This document shows positions 1 to 11,670 of a stretch of 64,000 nucleotides of DNA, one piece after another. A program made the position numbers and the translations under genes. Source of the DNA: Acanthaster planci (taxonomy: Eukaryota > Echinodermata > Asteroidea > Valvatida > Acanthasteridae); assembly GCF_001949145.1 (NCBI RefSeq), contig NW_019091664.1, forward strand, positions 72,638 through 136,637, in the 5' to 3' direction. The stretch's first letter is position 1, and each line of letters begins with the position of its first letter. The notes under the pieces were generated by a model that worked only from the letters and a program-made list of their open reading frames with translations, did no database searches and was not told the DNA's origin.

Positions 1-904
1 AAAACCCAGCAATGGAGTGGTTCCATCACATCTCCGTCCCCTCTACTGCTAAACTGTTGGCATGGTTTACTTTTCCTGTGTTCAGCAACTCAAAAGTAAG
101 TTTCACAGGCCTACTTTGCCACTTAAACTAGATTCCTTGTCATTCGTTATGAGATTCAGTGAATGAAATTGTAAATATCTTAGTGTGAACGCCATAGTTA
201 AAAAACTTGAGTCTGTTGAGTCATTACCATGACAAAGTCAGTTGAGCGTTCACTGATGTGTTCAGGAAGGTCATTGAGCAGCCAGTAGCAAACATCCTGC
301 AAGCAACTGTCTATAGTGGCTGGCTGGCTGGCTGTGCCATCCATCGCTTAGCCAGCTTGCTTGGCCTGCTCAGCCCCCATAGCCTGGCCTCGCCTTCTTT
401 AAAGTTTCCTGTGTAAATCAGATAAGTGTTAGGTCATCTCAACTTGATTGTTGGAAGTTCACACTGTGAGCACAACGTGGATCGTGTAAATCCCTAGACA
501 TCAGGAAATGCCAGTAAATGGACTCAAAATTTTGTTTTTTGTTTTACTCAAATTTTTTGCCAACAATTTGTTGCCAAATAAGTGGCAGAAAAGAGCACCT
601 TAGTTTCCAGAAATGTTAAAAACAATTTACAGAGGCATCTTCAGGTAATAAAATCAGTGAAATAGAACCAGCTTCCGTAATAAAGGATCAGGTTACAGGT
701 AACCTGAGAAGGGCACTCACCTCACGAAATGTGACAAACTTTTACTGAAGTTTCAGGTTATAAAAATCGATAAAATGGAATTGGTTACTTGTAATGAACA
801 GTCAGGTTCACATGTACCCAATTTAAAAAAAGAAAGAAAATTTCACTGCTTAGGCCCTTTTGTTTCAAACATCTGAATAAAGTGTCCAGGGTTTTTTTCT
901 TCAG

Positions 905-1007
905 CGTAATGTTGGCAACACCTACGAGGGCGGCAAACTGAATCTTCTCCCCCTAATCCAGCTGTGGAACATGTCTCTTCACCTCTACTTAGAGACCATT
1001 CATCAAG
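905..1007 (+). CDS. HAUS6: HAUS6 exon a (conserved GNTYEGGKLNLL block)
   Basis: Pyrimidine-rich acceptor ending TTCTTCAG, donor GTAAAA. Phase 0 in, phase 1 out. Encodes the best-conserved stretch of this partial protein, followed by a leucine-rich helix. Confidence 0.88.
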
Positions 1008-4000
1008 GTAAAAGATGGGGATCAGACTTACCCGGTCCCCTGGACCAATCTAAACTTGAAATTATTGTTGTCAGAAAACGGCTCCGTGAGAAGCTCAAGT
1101 TACCAGCGTGCCCCTCCCGGTACTGCTGATTCCAGCATTTTCTCCGAAACAATCGGGAATGGTCCCAGCTTATAGCATGCCATCATTCATACACCATTAA
1201 ACAGAGAGGCAACTTTTGATCTCCACAGTTGGCATCCTTCGTACCATTCGTGCAACAAAAGCAAACCCATATTGCACACATCCAAAACTGTGCCAAGTTG
1301 GCTGAGTGTCTGTCGGCACTCTTTGACACAAAGAGGAGAGATTGAGGCTCTTTATTCGTGATATCCTTCTCTATCTAAAGCGTTAGGGCAAATTAGTGCA
1401 CACTGTCAACAAGGATGATCTGCAGGCCTAAATATACACATACAGTGTACATGTAATGGTTGTATCCTAGTCTGTACCCTGTGGTCTTGGGTGCAAGACT
1501 TGCATGCACAAACATGGTCTGCAACATGTCACAGAGCACAGAAGAAATTCCCACACCAAGTTCCTATCTTTAGCGCTTCTGGGTTGATAGTTTTTCGTAT
1601 GTAGAAAAGTTTGAATATTTTGAAGGTGTGAATATGAATTTCTTCAAATATTCTTTTTCATTTAGCACCAATGCCGAGATTTGAAGACCTGTCACCTGAT
1701 TTAGTGACCCAGGTTCACACCCATCATGCACACCTTTCTAACACGCAGGCCATGAGGTAAGCATTGGATTCTAACGATATGTCTATTTCTATGTCTGCCA
1801 TAACGTAGGATATGGCATTTTGAACACCTGTGGGTATGCATAGGGCCCCTTGGCTTCGCCTTGGTCCCCATGTGTCCCTCTGGTTTTCCAAATGTCATAT
1901 CCCACATCAAAGCAGTCAACAATTGTCTGGTGTCTCTCACAAAGTGAGGCTGTATACCCTACGCATTCATGGACATAATCACACGCCATATCCTGGATGA
2001 TTGCTGCAAGACTTTAAGCACTAGAAACTGCATTTGGGCGGTTAAGGTCAGGGATAACCTTGGCCATCTTTACTACAAGGTATTGTACCAGTAGTCCTCG
2101 GGGCCTGTGCATTCTCACTGTCACACGTTTGTCCATGTTCCACACAGGTCCACCCTGACTAACAAACTCCTGCCAGATCTGAAAGCATCGGTGGATCACC
2201 TCCACAAACAGATCCAGGGGGGCAAAACGCCCAGCAGGAAAGACGCACGCAGGTCATTCCAGCACAGTGTATGTATCGGTACAGCCTCGTGGTTGTCCAC
2301 ACTAATCCCTGTAGGGGCCCCAAGTGAGACCAAGAGAGGGCACCATTTTCCCAGCAGTGGAAGCTCCTCAGGTGGGAAATGCACCTCGCTCGTTCACGAA
2401 CGACTGCGAAATGTAAGCGGTGCGATCACGTCTCTACCTAACCAAATGAGGGGATGCTTCTGTTAAAAGCGGATAAACATCTACAGGCTTCTTTTTGAAA
2501 CGTAAAGACACTCCTTATCATAACAAATGAGAAGTTTGAACTCCATCAGATGCTCTTTTTTTTTCTGTTGTGGTCATTTGGAGTTTAAGGCTACATGCAC
2601 GCCAGCCTGCATGCATTGAGAACCACAGTGGAAAGAGTATACATTTTTGGCTGACCCGTCTCTGGCAAATGTGCGCTGCACAAGAACAGTACGTCCGATT
2701 TTCACAAAATTGCTGTTAAAAGGATCACAAAGAGTCACTCTCAACACTCAACTCCTGAAAAAAATGCACTGTGGCAAAGCAGGAAAAAGGTTGAGGGGGG
2801 AGGGGCAGATTTGCCTCCTCCCCCCCTCTTTTGGGTTGACTTAAAACTTTAATTAAAAGATTGAATTGATTCCATAAAACTTCTTGTGTAACATGCAGTG
2901 ACCTTTGTCGATTCGCTGTTGATTCGCGCACAATTCGTACGCGTGGCAAATCACATATTGCAAGATTTGTGATAAGTTCCCATGCCATGTTTATTTAATC
3001 GTTCAGTCACTTGGTCTGGCTCTGCTGCCCCCAACGCCACCAGTCTCTTTCGAGCCAGCTTCAGGATCGCAGACTGAAACTCCCATCAAGCTGTCAGCAG
3101 GAGGCACACTGAAGAACAACACGTCAACTGGTAAGGAGTCTGTGTTCACATGGCTGCTGCTGCCAAAATGGTTCAGACAATACAGGCAAAAACCTCCCCT
3201 TTTCTCACTAGTAGTTTTGCAAATGTTTGAATCCTGTGTAATAACTGTTGCGAGAAAGGCTGTAAAACTGCCCCTGTAATTCGGTATTTTTTGTCACAAG
3301 AATTTGTATTTCTTCCGGCACCATTATGATCAGAGCACTCTAATTGAAGCAATGCATGTTAAGCACAAGTTCTTCTCAGTCACTGTCGAATGAAATGGGG
3401 CTGTGCCAAGTATCCCAATATCTGAATATTCAATTGATTATTGAATCTTATAATAGGATTTCCCGAAGTTAAATATTCGAATGCAAAATTCACGGAGAGG
3501 AAGGAAGAATTTTTTTTTTTTTAACGAGAAAAAGTGCAGTACGAAGGTTTGTTACAAGCAGATTCAAATGAGTTCGGTTTTACAACATCACGTGGACAAA
3601 ATGAAATGCACAGTAAATCATTGAGGATAATCAATGTATGCCCAGGAGAGAGGCCCTGCTAGTGTGGCTGCAATTTTGAAATACCGAATGGGCTCATTTC
3701 GCATGGTTTTTCTCCCAGATACCCCAGAGGCCGTGTCCATGCTGAGTGATACGATCAACAAGGCGGCCCTGAAGCGTGCGGGTCTGGTACAGGGAACGCC
3801 CACCAGCACACTAGGGGAACTCAGGAGGCAAACCCAGGGGTGAGGCTCAATAAACTGTCGTGTTCTGATGTGGTGGGTTAATTGTGTTTGAGGTTTTCTG
3901 GGCGAATTGCCACAGGTTCCGAGTTTGAATCCAAACTGAGGTTTTGCACAGCTTGAGTAGGCAATACTCTTTGTCACTACCTGACCGCTGTCGTGAATAT

Positions 4001-7000
4001 TACCTACCAGTCCTATGAGTTGCCAAAGTTTGCAGAAATATTATTCTCTATTGGTATCTGATTTTACCTCAAAATGCACATTTGCCCATCCATTGTTAAA
4101 GAGGGCCCCATTTTCATGTAGCAATGTTTTTTGTTTGGTGTTCCGATAGCTGTGTGAGATTTTTTGACACTCTGGGAACAATTTCGGTTTGTACTTACAG
4201 CCATAGTTTCATCAGCCTCTGATTGGCAAACACTTCCAAGTATGACTTACTCAAGGTGGATCCCATTGCTTCGTCAAGGCTTACACGGGTACCTGTGACG
4301 ACAGAGATGTGACTCCGCCTTCCAAAAAGAAGGAAACCAAATGGCAATAAGAAATACATTTAAAAGGAAATCACAATAAAGGCACAATCACAGCTGTGAT
4401 AAATACTCGTGAAGTATTAGATAACGAGGTAAAAACCAGGAATGAAAATGTAGACCAGTACAAACATGTCTAAAAAAGGCTGTACTCTTGCAGGGTGTGC
4501 CCAGCAACGGCAGAAGCCATTCTGTCGGTAGTTCAAAACAATCCACTTACGAAAGTTGTGTTTACAATAGCTGTTGCAATAAACCAAGCAGTACAGGGTA
4601 CCGTCCGTGTTGGTTGGCGGTCTCAGACTCCAGTCTCTCCATAGCACAATTTTTTTGCATTGGTGACAGCGAGTTTGATGTGGTGTCCATCATCCTACCT
4701 CTCTGGACTCGTTCCAAATTTATTTCCACTAGTTTATTAACAGAAAATGTTTTTGCATTCGTGTGATGCCCACCCAGCCAACATTTCAGCCTTAACCTGG
4801 CATTGTCCTACTTAAGTTTTACTTCGCTGTCCTCTTTTGCCCTACTTTATTCTCCTCCAGAACGTCTAAGCTGCCCCTCCCAACGGGAACAGTCATCCCT
4901 GAGAGCATGCAGAATCGCAAGAGGGTGAAATCAGCGCCCTCCAAAGTGGCCCCATCGGCCACTCCCTCCACCCAGACCCACCCCTGGCACCCAAACCTCT
5001 CAGGGACGCCTCACCAAGGAGCACGGGCACCCAGCAGCACCCAGAGGAGGAGGGGGGTGAACGGGGACCTGGCCAAGGTGCCCAAGACTCAGCCCAGGAA
5101 GGGTGCCGGGAGCAGGCTGGGCAGGGAATCCAAGGAAGGAAAGAAGGAGCTCAAGACAGTGGAGAAACTCAGCATGCATAAGGCATCATCCAAACTGAAA
5201 GTAAGCTTTGATTAAACAGTGAATCCACCACAAACTTTGTTTCCACAGATCGACTGATTTCTTTTGTCTGAGTTACGGTCCATTGGCCAACAAAGCTTGA
5301 CAGGACCCCTGAGCTATGCCTGATATAAAGCAGTCACTGTTATTGACATTGTTTTGAGGACAAATGTGCTAAAAGCTGTTGATTGATTGGTTGACAGGCA
5401 GCAATTTTCGAATAGAGACCCAAAATACATGGCTGCTGATTAGTCAAAAACCTAGAGGTCTGCACTCAATAGGAGGTTGTTCTATAATGAATCACCGGAT
5501 ATGCTCAGATGCCATGGATGAGAAGAAGCAGCTATCCTATAGACAAGTAGTTTTCCTTCGTCTCTCACTCTGTCTTTAGTTTAAGCTTTGTGCCTGGCAG
5601 CCATCTTGAAAGGTTGTCTTTTTTTGTTGTTTTAATGTAACACCTGCATATATTGTTTGTTGTATTTATGGGTCTCGAGCTGTAAGTTCCGATGCAACTC
5701 CACGTTCTAGCTCTTGGTATTAACAGAGGGTTTAGAAGACCATGGGTAGGAGGGTTATTTCTTAAACAGTGGGTGAACATGCATTTATGTCTTGAGGCAA
5801 GTTCTCTTCGCATCTAATAACCTTCAACTGCAGGTGGATTGTACATGGTGCCAAGAATATTCATGCATTTTGTATATACATACATGTCACTAGCAGCATT
5901 GATCAGTGATGGTAAATTGTCGGCTGATCAAACTTGGCCCCAGTTTAACAGATATGCTGCTCTCTTCTTGGCTGCTGTGAATTAGGCCTAGCTACATGTA
6001 TTAACAAAAGGAAGAGTCATCTTGACTTTCGAAGGCTTTCATATTCTGTGATTACCAGGTTGAATGTCCAATTCAAGTCTGCTCTGAAGCTATTCTCTCT
6101 TTGCGTTTCCAGAAATCTGCTGCAAAGGTCGCAGCACCATCGTCCGTTCAGAGAACACCTGCAGGTGCACCCAAGCCGGCTGCTGCGTCCAGTGCCATGA
6201 GGTCCAAAACTGCACCCCGGGCTCATCAGATACTGGCGGAGGAGGTGGGCAAAGTTCACCGAAGGGCGTCTGATCTCTTTTTCCTTGCACATTCATATTT
6301 GTTTGTCTCGAGGTTTTGGCATGCCCTCCAAATGATTTTATCTGCTCACAGTAGATTATGTCTAACTCTAAGAAGCAGCTTGAAATGTACTCCTAACATG
6401 CCTAACAACAAAAATGCAGTACACTTCCACAGATGTATGTAAAACAGTACACCACTTTTGACTTATACATTGCATATACACATGTATTTATGGCACAGAG
6501 GGATCTTATTGGTCTTTGTACCAACTCCTGCTCAATCAGTAGTCTGTTTTACTTCTTTCTAAGAAATTAAAAGACTGTGTATTGCTCCTTGACTTTCATC
6601 TATGCAACATTAGAAGTCTGGAGTCTTGTTGTGGGTGGTACTGTGCTAAAACGTTCATGATAGATGTATTGCTAACTCAGCAATATCAACATGTATTTAG
6701 AATAGTACAGAGGCATCGTAATTGCCTACCTTTTTCAACACTTTGCAATGAAGCAGACTACATACCTCATGTGAATGATGCATGTACGCATCGGCTACTT
6801 CCTACTTCACATTGGACCAAAGTCAAATCAGCCAACATCCTATGTCCAGTAATTTGCACTATTCTCTATACACAATAAGTGTACAGTAAAACTGTCTACC
6901 CTTGCGATCTGTGGAATGTTTTCTCGACGTGACACACCACTCAGACATGAGCTTACAGATTCTTTCCCTGGGCCCCTTGGGTGAGATTCGTCAGAATTCT

Positions 7001-10000
7001 TCAAACCGCTGCTTTTAAAATCTCGAATACCCTTAGTTTACAATAAAGGTCTTTTTACTTGCAAAATTGATGTACATGCAGAGCACAAGAGATAGGTATT
7101 TTAAGGACTGCCTTAAGGCAGACACAAATGTATACCATAGACCCATTGCTGCTGGGAGGCCCTCAAAATCTCTGGTGATTATTTCATGGATATTTTATCC
7201 TAATCAGATGTATAATAGCAAGCTCAAGCATTGGGTGGGCCTAGTTTAGAGATTTCAGATGGATAAAGTTAGATCTCAGTATCCTGTCTTTTTGTGGTTG
7301 ATTGTACAGATTGCTGATGCTGTGACATCAGGAGGGAAGATCACACCTGACTTCCTGGAATTGTTGAGGACGCAGTCCCGCGAGAATTCCCCACTGGACG
7401 CAGCTCTTGACAACCCGTTGGCAGGATTAGGTGAGCGATGTGCCTTGAAATCTCCAAAACTCCCTGACTGTAGCTGCAAAATCAGTGTCCTCATAACACT
7501 AAATGCTTAAAAAACGCAAATTGAAAGTAGATATTCGCAAAGAGTTTCATTTCTGGCCAGTCATTGCCTTGCTGTACATAGTGGATTGGTCTAGTCAGGG
7601 TTTCAGCAGTCAGTCATCACTTACAGCCCAGTGGCTCATGCCAGTTTGAAAGGAACTGTTTCCCCTTACTGCCTGGCTCCATGGGTAAACGCTTAACAAT
7701 ATAGCCCAGCAGCTAATCATGGGTACTGCTGGGTAAACTAAAGCTGTCTTTCATAGAGAATGTTAAAGCAATCTGGTCATTCCTCCACAGTTGACCGAAA
7801 GGGAACCTGTCTAGATAACAAAAAAGTCAACTGTACATGGGTGAATGGCATTCCTCAATGACCAGAGACCAATGAAAAGCTAATTTGACAAAAAATCATT
7901 GATAACTTTTGACTTCAGTTTCCCTTAAACATGAAACTAAAGATGTCCAATTTAAAGGGAAAATGCCTGATTGTCTTCCCCCACCCGCCCAGACCAGTTC
8001 CCCCATTCCCAATCTAATTGGGAATGGGAGAACCTAATTCACCCTCTGGGAAGATTTATCCACACAAACACACTGTGTAGGAACAAATGACTTAAAGTTT
8101 ACGTTCGACAGGATATGATGAATATTGAATCGGTCTGGTCTTTCAGATCAAGATGCCTTTGTTAGCAAGGACAAGCTGAAGAGAACACCAGTCTCCGAAG
8201 CCAGTAGTCTTAGCACCTCACAGATGACATACACCCCTCATCAGACCATGCCAACAAGAACTCTATTTGATTCAGACTCCAGTCCTAAAGAACCTTCTGT
8301 CCTGAATGAGGTATCTCCAGTTGACGATGATAGTCTGTTGTCACACGAGTTGGCGGATGGCACTCCATTGCGAGAGAGCCAGGACCTGACATCCAGCGTA
8401 GCTGTGGGGAACCTCCTTGACTTAGAGGAGCCAGAACATCTAGAAGGCACTGTCCCTCCTGCAAGGAATCTCCTGAGTGGCATTGATGATGCTGAGGCAT
8501 CCCCAGGGGCTAGGTTGAGCTACCAGGAGCTGGCTGCCATGGGAGATGACTCCTCTTTGCCTGAGACCAGGCCAGAGTTCTCAGAGGACCTGGAGCAGAC
8601 ACTGGCCGAAATCTTCCAGACCAGAACTCCGCAGCTGTCCATCAGATCCAAAACCAGGATCGCCGCTCGCAAGCATGGGGCCTCACTCTTCAGTTGGAAG
8701 GAGGAATATGAAACAAAGACATCCGTACCTGGAACTCCATCACTAGCCAGCAGGAAAGCAGGCCCTGCAGAAGGTCTGACCCCAGACCTGAACTTGTTAA
8801 GGCAAGACAGGATAAGAAGGCAAACTGAAAGTACTAGATCCCACCCAGAGCAAGAGCCTGTACATGTTTCACAGCAGGGCAGAAGTCAAGCTGATGTCAG
8901 CATAAGCAAAGTGCGGCAAGTCAGTGGTGGGTCACAGAAGAGTGTTACGTTCTGCGATCGGGTCGATGAGCACAGCTTCCTGGACCAAAGCCTGGCCAGT
9001 CTCGACCAGTCAAATGCTGACACCACATCGAGACAGGAATACAGTCTGCAGGGAAGCCCTAGTGACAAGCCAGGAAGTGATGAGTCCGCTCAGGAACCAC
9101 CAGGCAGTGCACCAAGGAGCAAGACTCCAGAAACTCCAGGACATGATGCTAGCACTTTCCTGAGCGACGTCTACTTGGCACACTCACCTCCGCCAGCTAA
9201 CAGGCCCAGTGAGGCACTCTTCATGAGCCCCCTGGAAGGCCAGCTGCTGTCAGACTCTGACTTGGGCCCAGACCTGTCCATGAACCTCTCCACTGCCATT
9301 GATGACCTGCTAGTGCCCATCTCCCCTGATGTCACACCATCCAGGACCCCCAAACTGACGTCTCGTCAGTTATCAGCTAATTCAACACAGCCTTCTGCAA
9401 GGGAGAAGACTCCACCATCCTCACACATATCCGAACATCCTTCCTTTGTTGAGTCGGTGCCACATCTTGTGGACGACATCATTGGCCTAAAATCTGGGAC
9501 TTCTCTCATAGAAGATTTCTCCAAGTTGCACCTGTCTAGAACAGCACCTGTGACCCCAAACCATAAATCTGTGGAAACGCCTATGAACTTTGATCTGTTA
9601 GGTAAGTACTTGTCAGCTTTTTTCAATATACATTTTAGTCTTAAATTTTAGTACTGAATGATAGGTGACTGACCTGCAGTGAACTTTTGGGGACTCAAAA
9701 GGACTTTAAAACACAACACTATGTAGCACTCTGAAGCAACTCATGACCTTTCCTGAAATAGCCATCATTCATAATATGTTGCTGCATTTGATGGTTTATT
9801 GTGAAGGTATTCTCCCACCAGAAGTCAGATTGTTACATCATTAAGGTTTGGACTTTGATTAGAATACAACTGTTGTTGCACAAAATATACAAAATGGAGA
9901 TCAAACCACATTTTTGAAAACTGAGCAATTTTTCAAAAATACCTCGCTGAGACAGCTCGTTCTGACCAGTCAGCAGTGTCGCCATGTGCGAAGTCAAAGA

Positions 10001-10338
10001 CAGACTGCTGACTAGCGTGTACACCTGTGCATCATACCTTTAGTGTTTTCGTGGGGATGCTACTTTTATTGTGGAGAGTCAGTAACATTTACATTTTGAA
10101 CTGAGTTGGTTTTCGCCTTGTGTGTATTTTATGTATGATGTGTTGAGGCATAGCACTTTTCTTCAGCACCCTCCAATGGGCAGCAGACATAGCCTTGCTG
10201 GCTGTTTATCTTAGAGGAGTGCATTTCTCAATCGTTGCTTTTGATCCAAATCCAGACGAGGATGACTCCATCCTACTGCCGACCTCCCCAGCTCTGAGGC
10301 AGGGAGTCCTGGTGGACGTCTCTTCACCGTCGCCCTGA
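905..10338 (+). CDS. HAUS6: HAUS augmin-like complex subunit 6, 3' part (10 exons, N-terminus outside window)
   Basis: HAUS6 is a subunit of augmin, which recruits gamma-tubulin to spindle microtubules for branching nucleation. The coding joins are 905-1007, 1666-1756, 2148-2268, 3007-3130, 3719-3839, 4861-5200, 6113-6244, 7310-7430, 8147-9601 and 10256-10338. All have GT/AG borders and the frame stays open for 896 residues. The first exon contains GNTYEGGKLNLLPLIQLW, closely matching the conserved block of vertebrate HAUS6 (GNVYEAGKLNLL). The fourth contains LLPPTPPVSFEPAS, matching the LLPPMSPLSFDPAS block, and 6113-7430 contains the AEEIADAV helix seen as EEVARAV in human. The remainder is Ser/Thr/Pro-rich and disordered-looking with many TP/SP sites. 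The N-terminal exons must lie to the left; none was recognised in 1-904. Identity is from recalled family sequence, not a database search. Confidence 0.9.
1666..1756 (+). CDS. HAUS6: HAUS6 exon b
   Basis: Acceptor TTTTCATTTAG, donor GTAAGC. Phase 1 in, phase 2 out. Encodes PMPRFEDLSPDLVTQVHTHH and a following helix, part of the coiled-coil region. Confidence 0.85.
2148..2268 (+). CDS. HAUS6: HAUS6 exon c (coiled coil)
   Basis: Acceptor TTCCACACAG, donor GTATGT. Phase 2 in, phase 0 out. Encodes a heptad-like helix beginning STLTNKLLPDLKASVDHLHK, equivalent to the end of the vertebrate coiled coil. Confidence 0.85.
3007..3130 (+). CDS. HAUS6: HAUS6 exon d (LLPPTPPVSFEPAS block)
   Basis: Acceptor TTAATCGTTCAG, donor GTAAGG. 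Phase 0 in, phase 1 out. Encodes SLGLALLPPTPPVSFEPAS, matching the conserved block just after the coiled coil of human HAUS6. Confidence 0.88.
3719..3839 (+). CDS. HAUS6: HAUS6 exon e
   Basis: Acceptor TTTTCTCCCAG, donor GTGAGG. Phase 1 in, phase 2 out. Without splicing the frame stops at the TGA that overlaps the donor, which supports this junction. Confidence 0.82.
4861..5200 (+). CDS. HAUS6: HAUS6 exon f (basic, low complexity)
   Basis: Acceptor TTCTCCTCCAG, donor GTAAGC. Phase 2 in, phase 0 out, 340 bp. Encodes a Lys/Arg/Pro/Ser-rich segment that could contact microtubules; that role is an inference from charge only. Confidence 0.82.
6113..6244 (+). CDS. HAUS6: HAUS6 exon g
   Basis: Acceptor TTGCGTTTCCAG, donor GTGGGC. 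Phase 0 at both ends, 132 bp. Ala/Lys/Pro-rich and ends in HQILAEE, the start of the short conserved helix continued in the next exon. Confidence 0.82.
7310..7430 (+). CDS. HAUS6: HAUS6 exon h (conserved C-terminal helix)
   Basis: Acceptor TTGATTGTACAG, donor GTGAGC. Phase 0 in, phase 1 out. Encodes IADAVTSGGKITPDFLELL and continues to DNPLAGL, the counterpart of the VARAVLSD...LIDSLGSNPF region of human HAUS6. Confidence 0.85.
8147..9601 (+). CDS. HAUS6: HAUS6 exon i (large disordered exon)
   Basis: Acceptor GGTCTTTCAG, donor GTAAGT. Phase 1 at both ends, 1455 bp open. Ser/Thr/Pro/Glu-rich with many SP/TP sites, typical of the mitotically phosphorylated C-terminal half of HAUS6. Confidence 0.9.
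10256..10338 (+). CDS. HAUS6: HAUS6 terminal exon
   Basis: Acceptor CCAAATCCAG. Phase 1 in. Encodes DEDDSILLPTSPALRQG, then a short tail ending SSPSP and a TGA stop at 10336-10338. Confidence 0.82.
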
Positions 10339-11670
10339 ATGCAGCACTTGGCAGCTAAGAGAGACCAGCACAACCAAAGAGGTTTCTGGCATGTGAGCCG
10401 TATTGCAAATTGAGACTTTGACTGTGATGCAACTCTGAAGACTTGGGTGTGTGAAGCAAACGGTTTCGTTCCAGCAACGACACTGTGAGGGCTGTTCTCT
10501 ATGCAACATACACCATTCTCTGTTATCATCACTTGACAGAAATAGGGACTACCTGTGAAACAGTTGGCCTACTGTAGGATACAGATATTGAGTGCTTCAT
10601 ATCAGAGTGGAAAGGGAGAATCATTATCACAAGGTGAAATCTGGACGTCGAGGTGAAGCCGACTGAAATGAAAAGTCCGGATTTTAATTTGTGATAATAT
10701 ACCTCCCATGTCACAGTTTACAGCCACTCGCTATTTGGTTGATACAACTGACCTTCAGATCCACGTCTGCTGCATTGACTAAGTCCAATATGTCCAAAAC
10801 TGACACGAAAATTGGCGCATCTGTTAACGTCAACTCCATGACTGTATGCTTTTGTCACCAAGCAGCACAAATCAGGTCACAACCACCTCCCCAGGTTTTG
10901 GTCAACAACGCTCTGCTGCTCAAATTAGTGACAGTAAACTATTCAACAAACATAGTAACAATGACTTTCCTAAGTGTTGAATAGTAAATCCCATTCAAAA
11001 TGGGAAGACAAGACTTTTTGAGCCCTGGTCTGAATGGCAGCAATGCTGAAGGTCACATGATGTGAGGTCCACCAATCAAATGACAAGGATCTCAGTGTCA
11101 GTTATGGATTCAATTCTTTTAATGTATAGCTGTACTATCAGGTGCTTCAAATTAGTGCAGGGGACATCTGACAAGTGGAAACACATCCTTTCAAAGTGTA
11201 TACATTGCATGTAAAACATTTAAAATGTCTGGAATAGACTCTCTGAACTGCAGAGGGTACCTATGCTTTTAGTCATAAGGCCATCATGCCCGTCGTGTTG
11301 TTGCACAATTGCAGTTTATGTTTCGCTGCTGAGCTGGATAAAAATGCACGGCAAACAGCAAACATTTGCACAGATGTAGAGTGAGTGAGAGGCTGTCTTT
11401 ACCAGTGGGTGATCTCCAAAGCACACTTTTTCTACCCGTTGGAGATAATTCACAGCACTGTGCACCCAACGCCTGGTGCCCATGCAGAGACAGTACATTC
11501 CAACAGAAATTGGTCCCAGATGACCCATGCCAAATGTTCACACATGTAAACCTGCGCACGCATGCTGTGCCTCCCCACACACACTTACCTTACCTACAGG
11601 GGTACCTGTACCTTGCCTGGACATTCCTTTGTTTTTGTGTAATGAATAAAACTTTTTGAAAGTGCTCATT
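10339..11670 (+). other. HAUS6: HAUS6 3' UTR (inferred)
   Basis: No coding exon is visible after the HAUS6 stop. The first canonical polyA hexamer in a suitable place is AATAAA at 11645-11650. A second, at 12832-12837, is an alternative end. Confidence 0.5.
11645..11650 (+). terminator. Candidate polyadenylation signal for HAUS6
   Basis: AATAAA about 1.3 kb after the HAUS6 stop, followed by T-rich sequence. This is a hexamer match only. Confidence 0.4.

Noticed and set aside
1-110. Possible HAUS6 exon ending AACTCAAAA before a GTAAGT at 97
   Set aside because: None of the three frames gives residues resembling the HAUS6 coiled coil, and the acceptor-to-donor distance would make a 10-11 bp exon.
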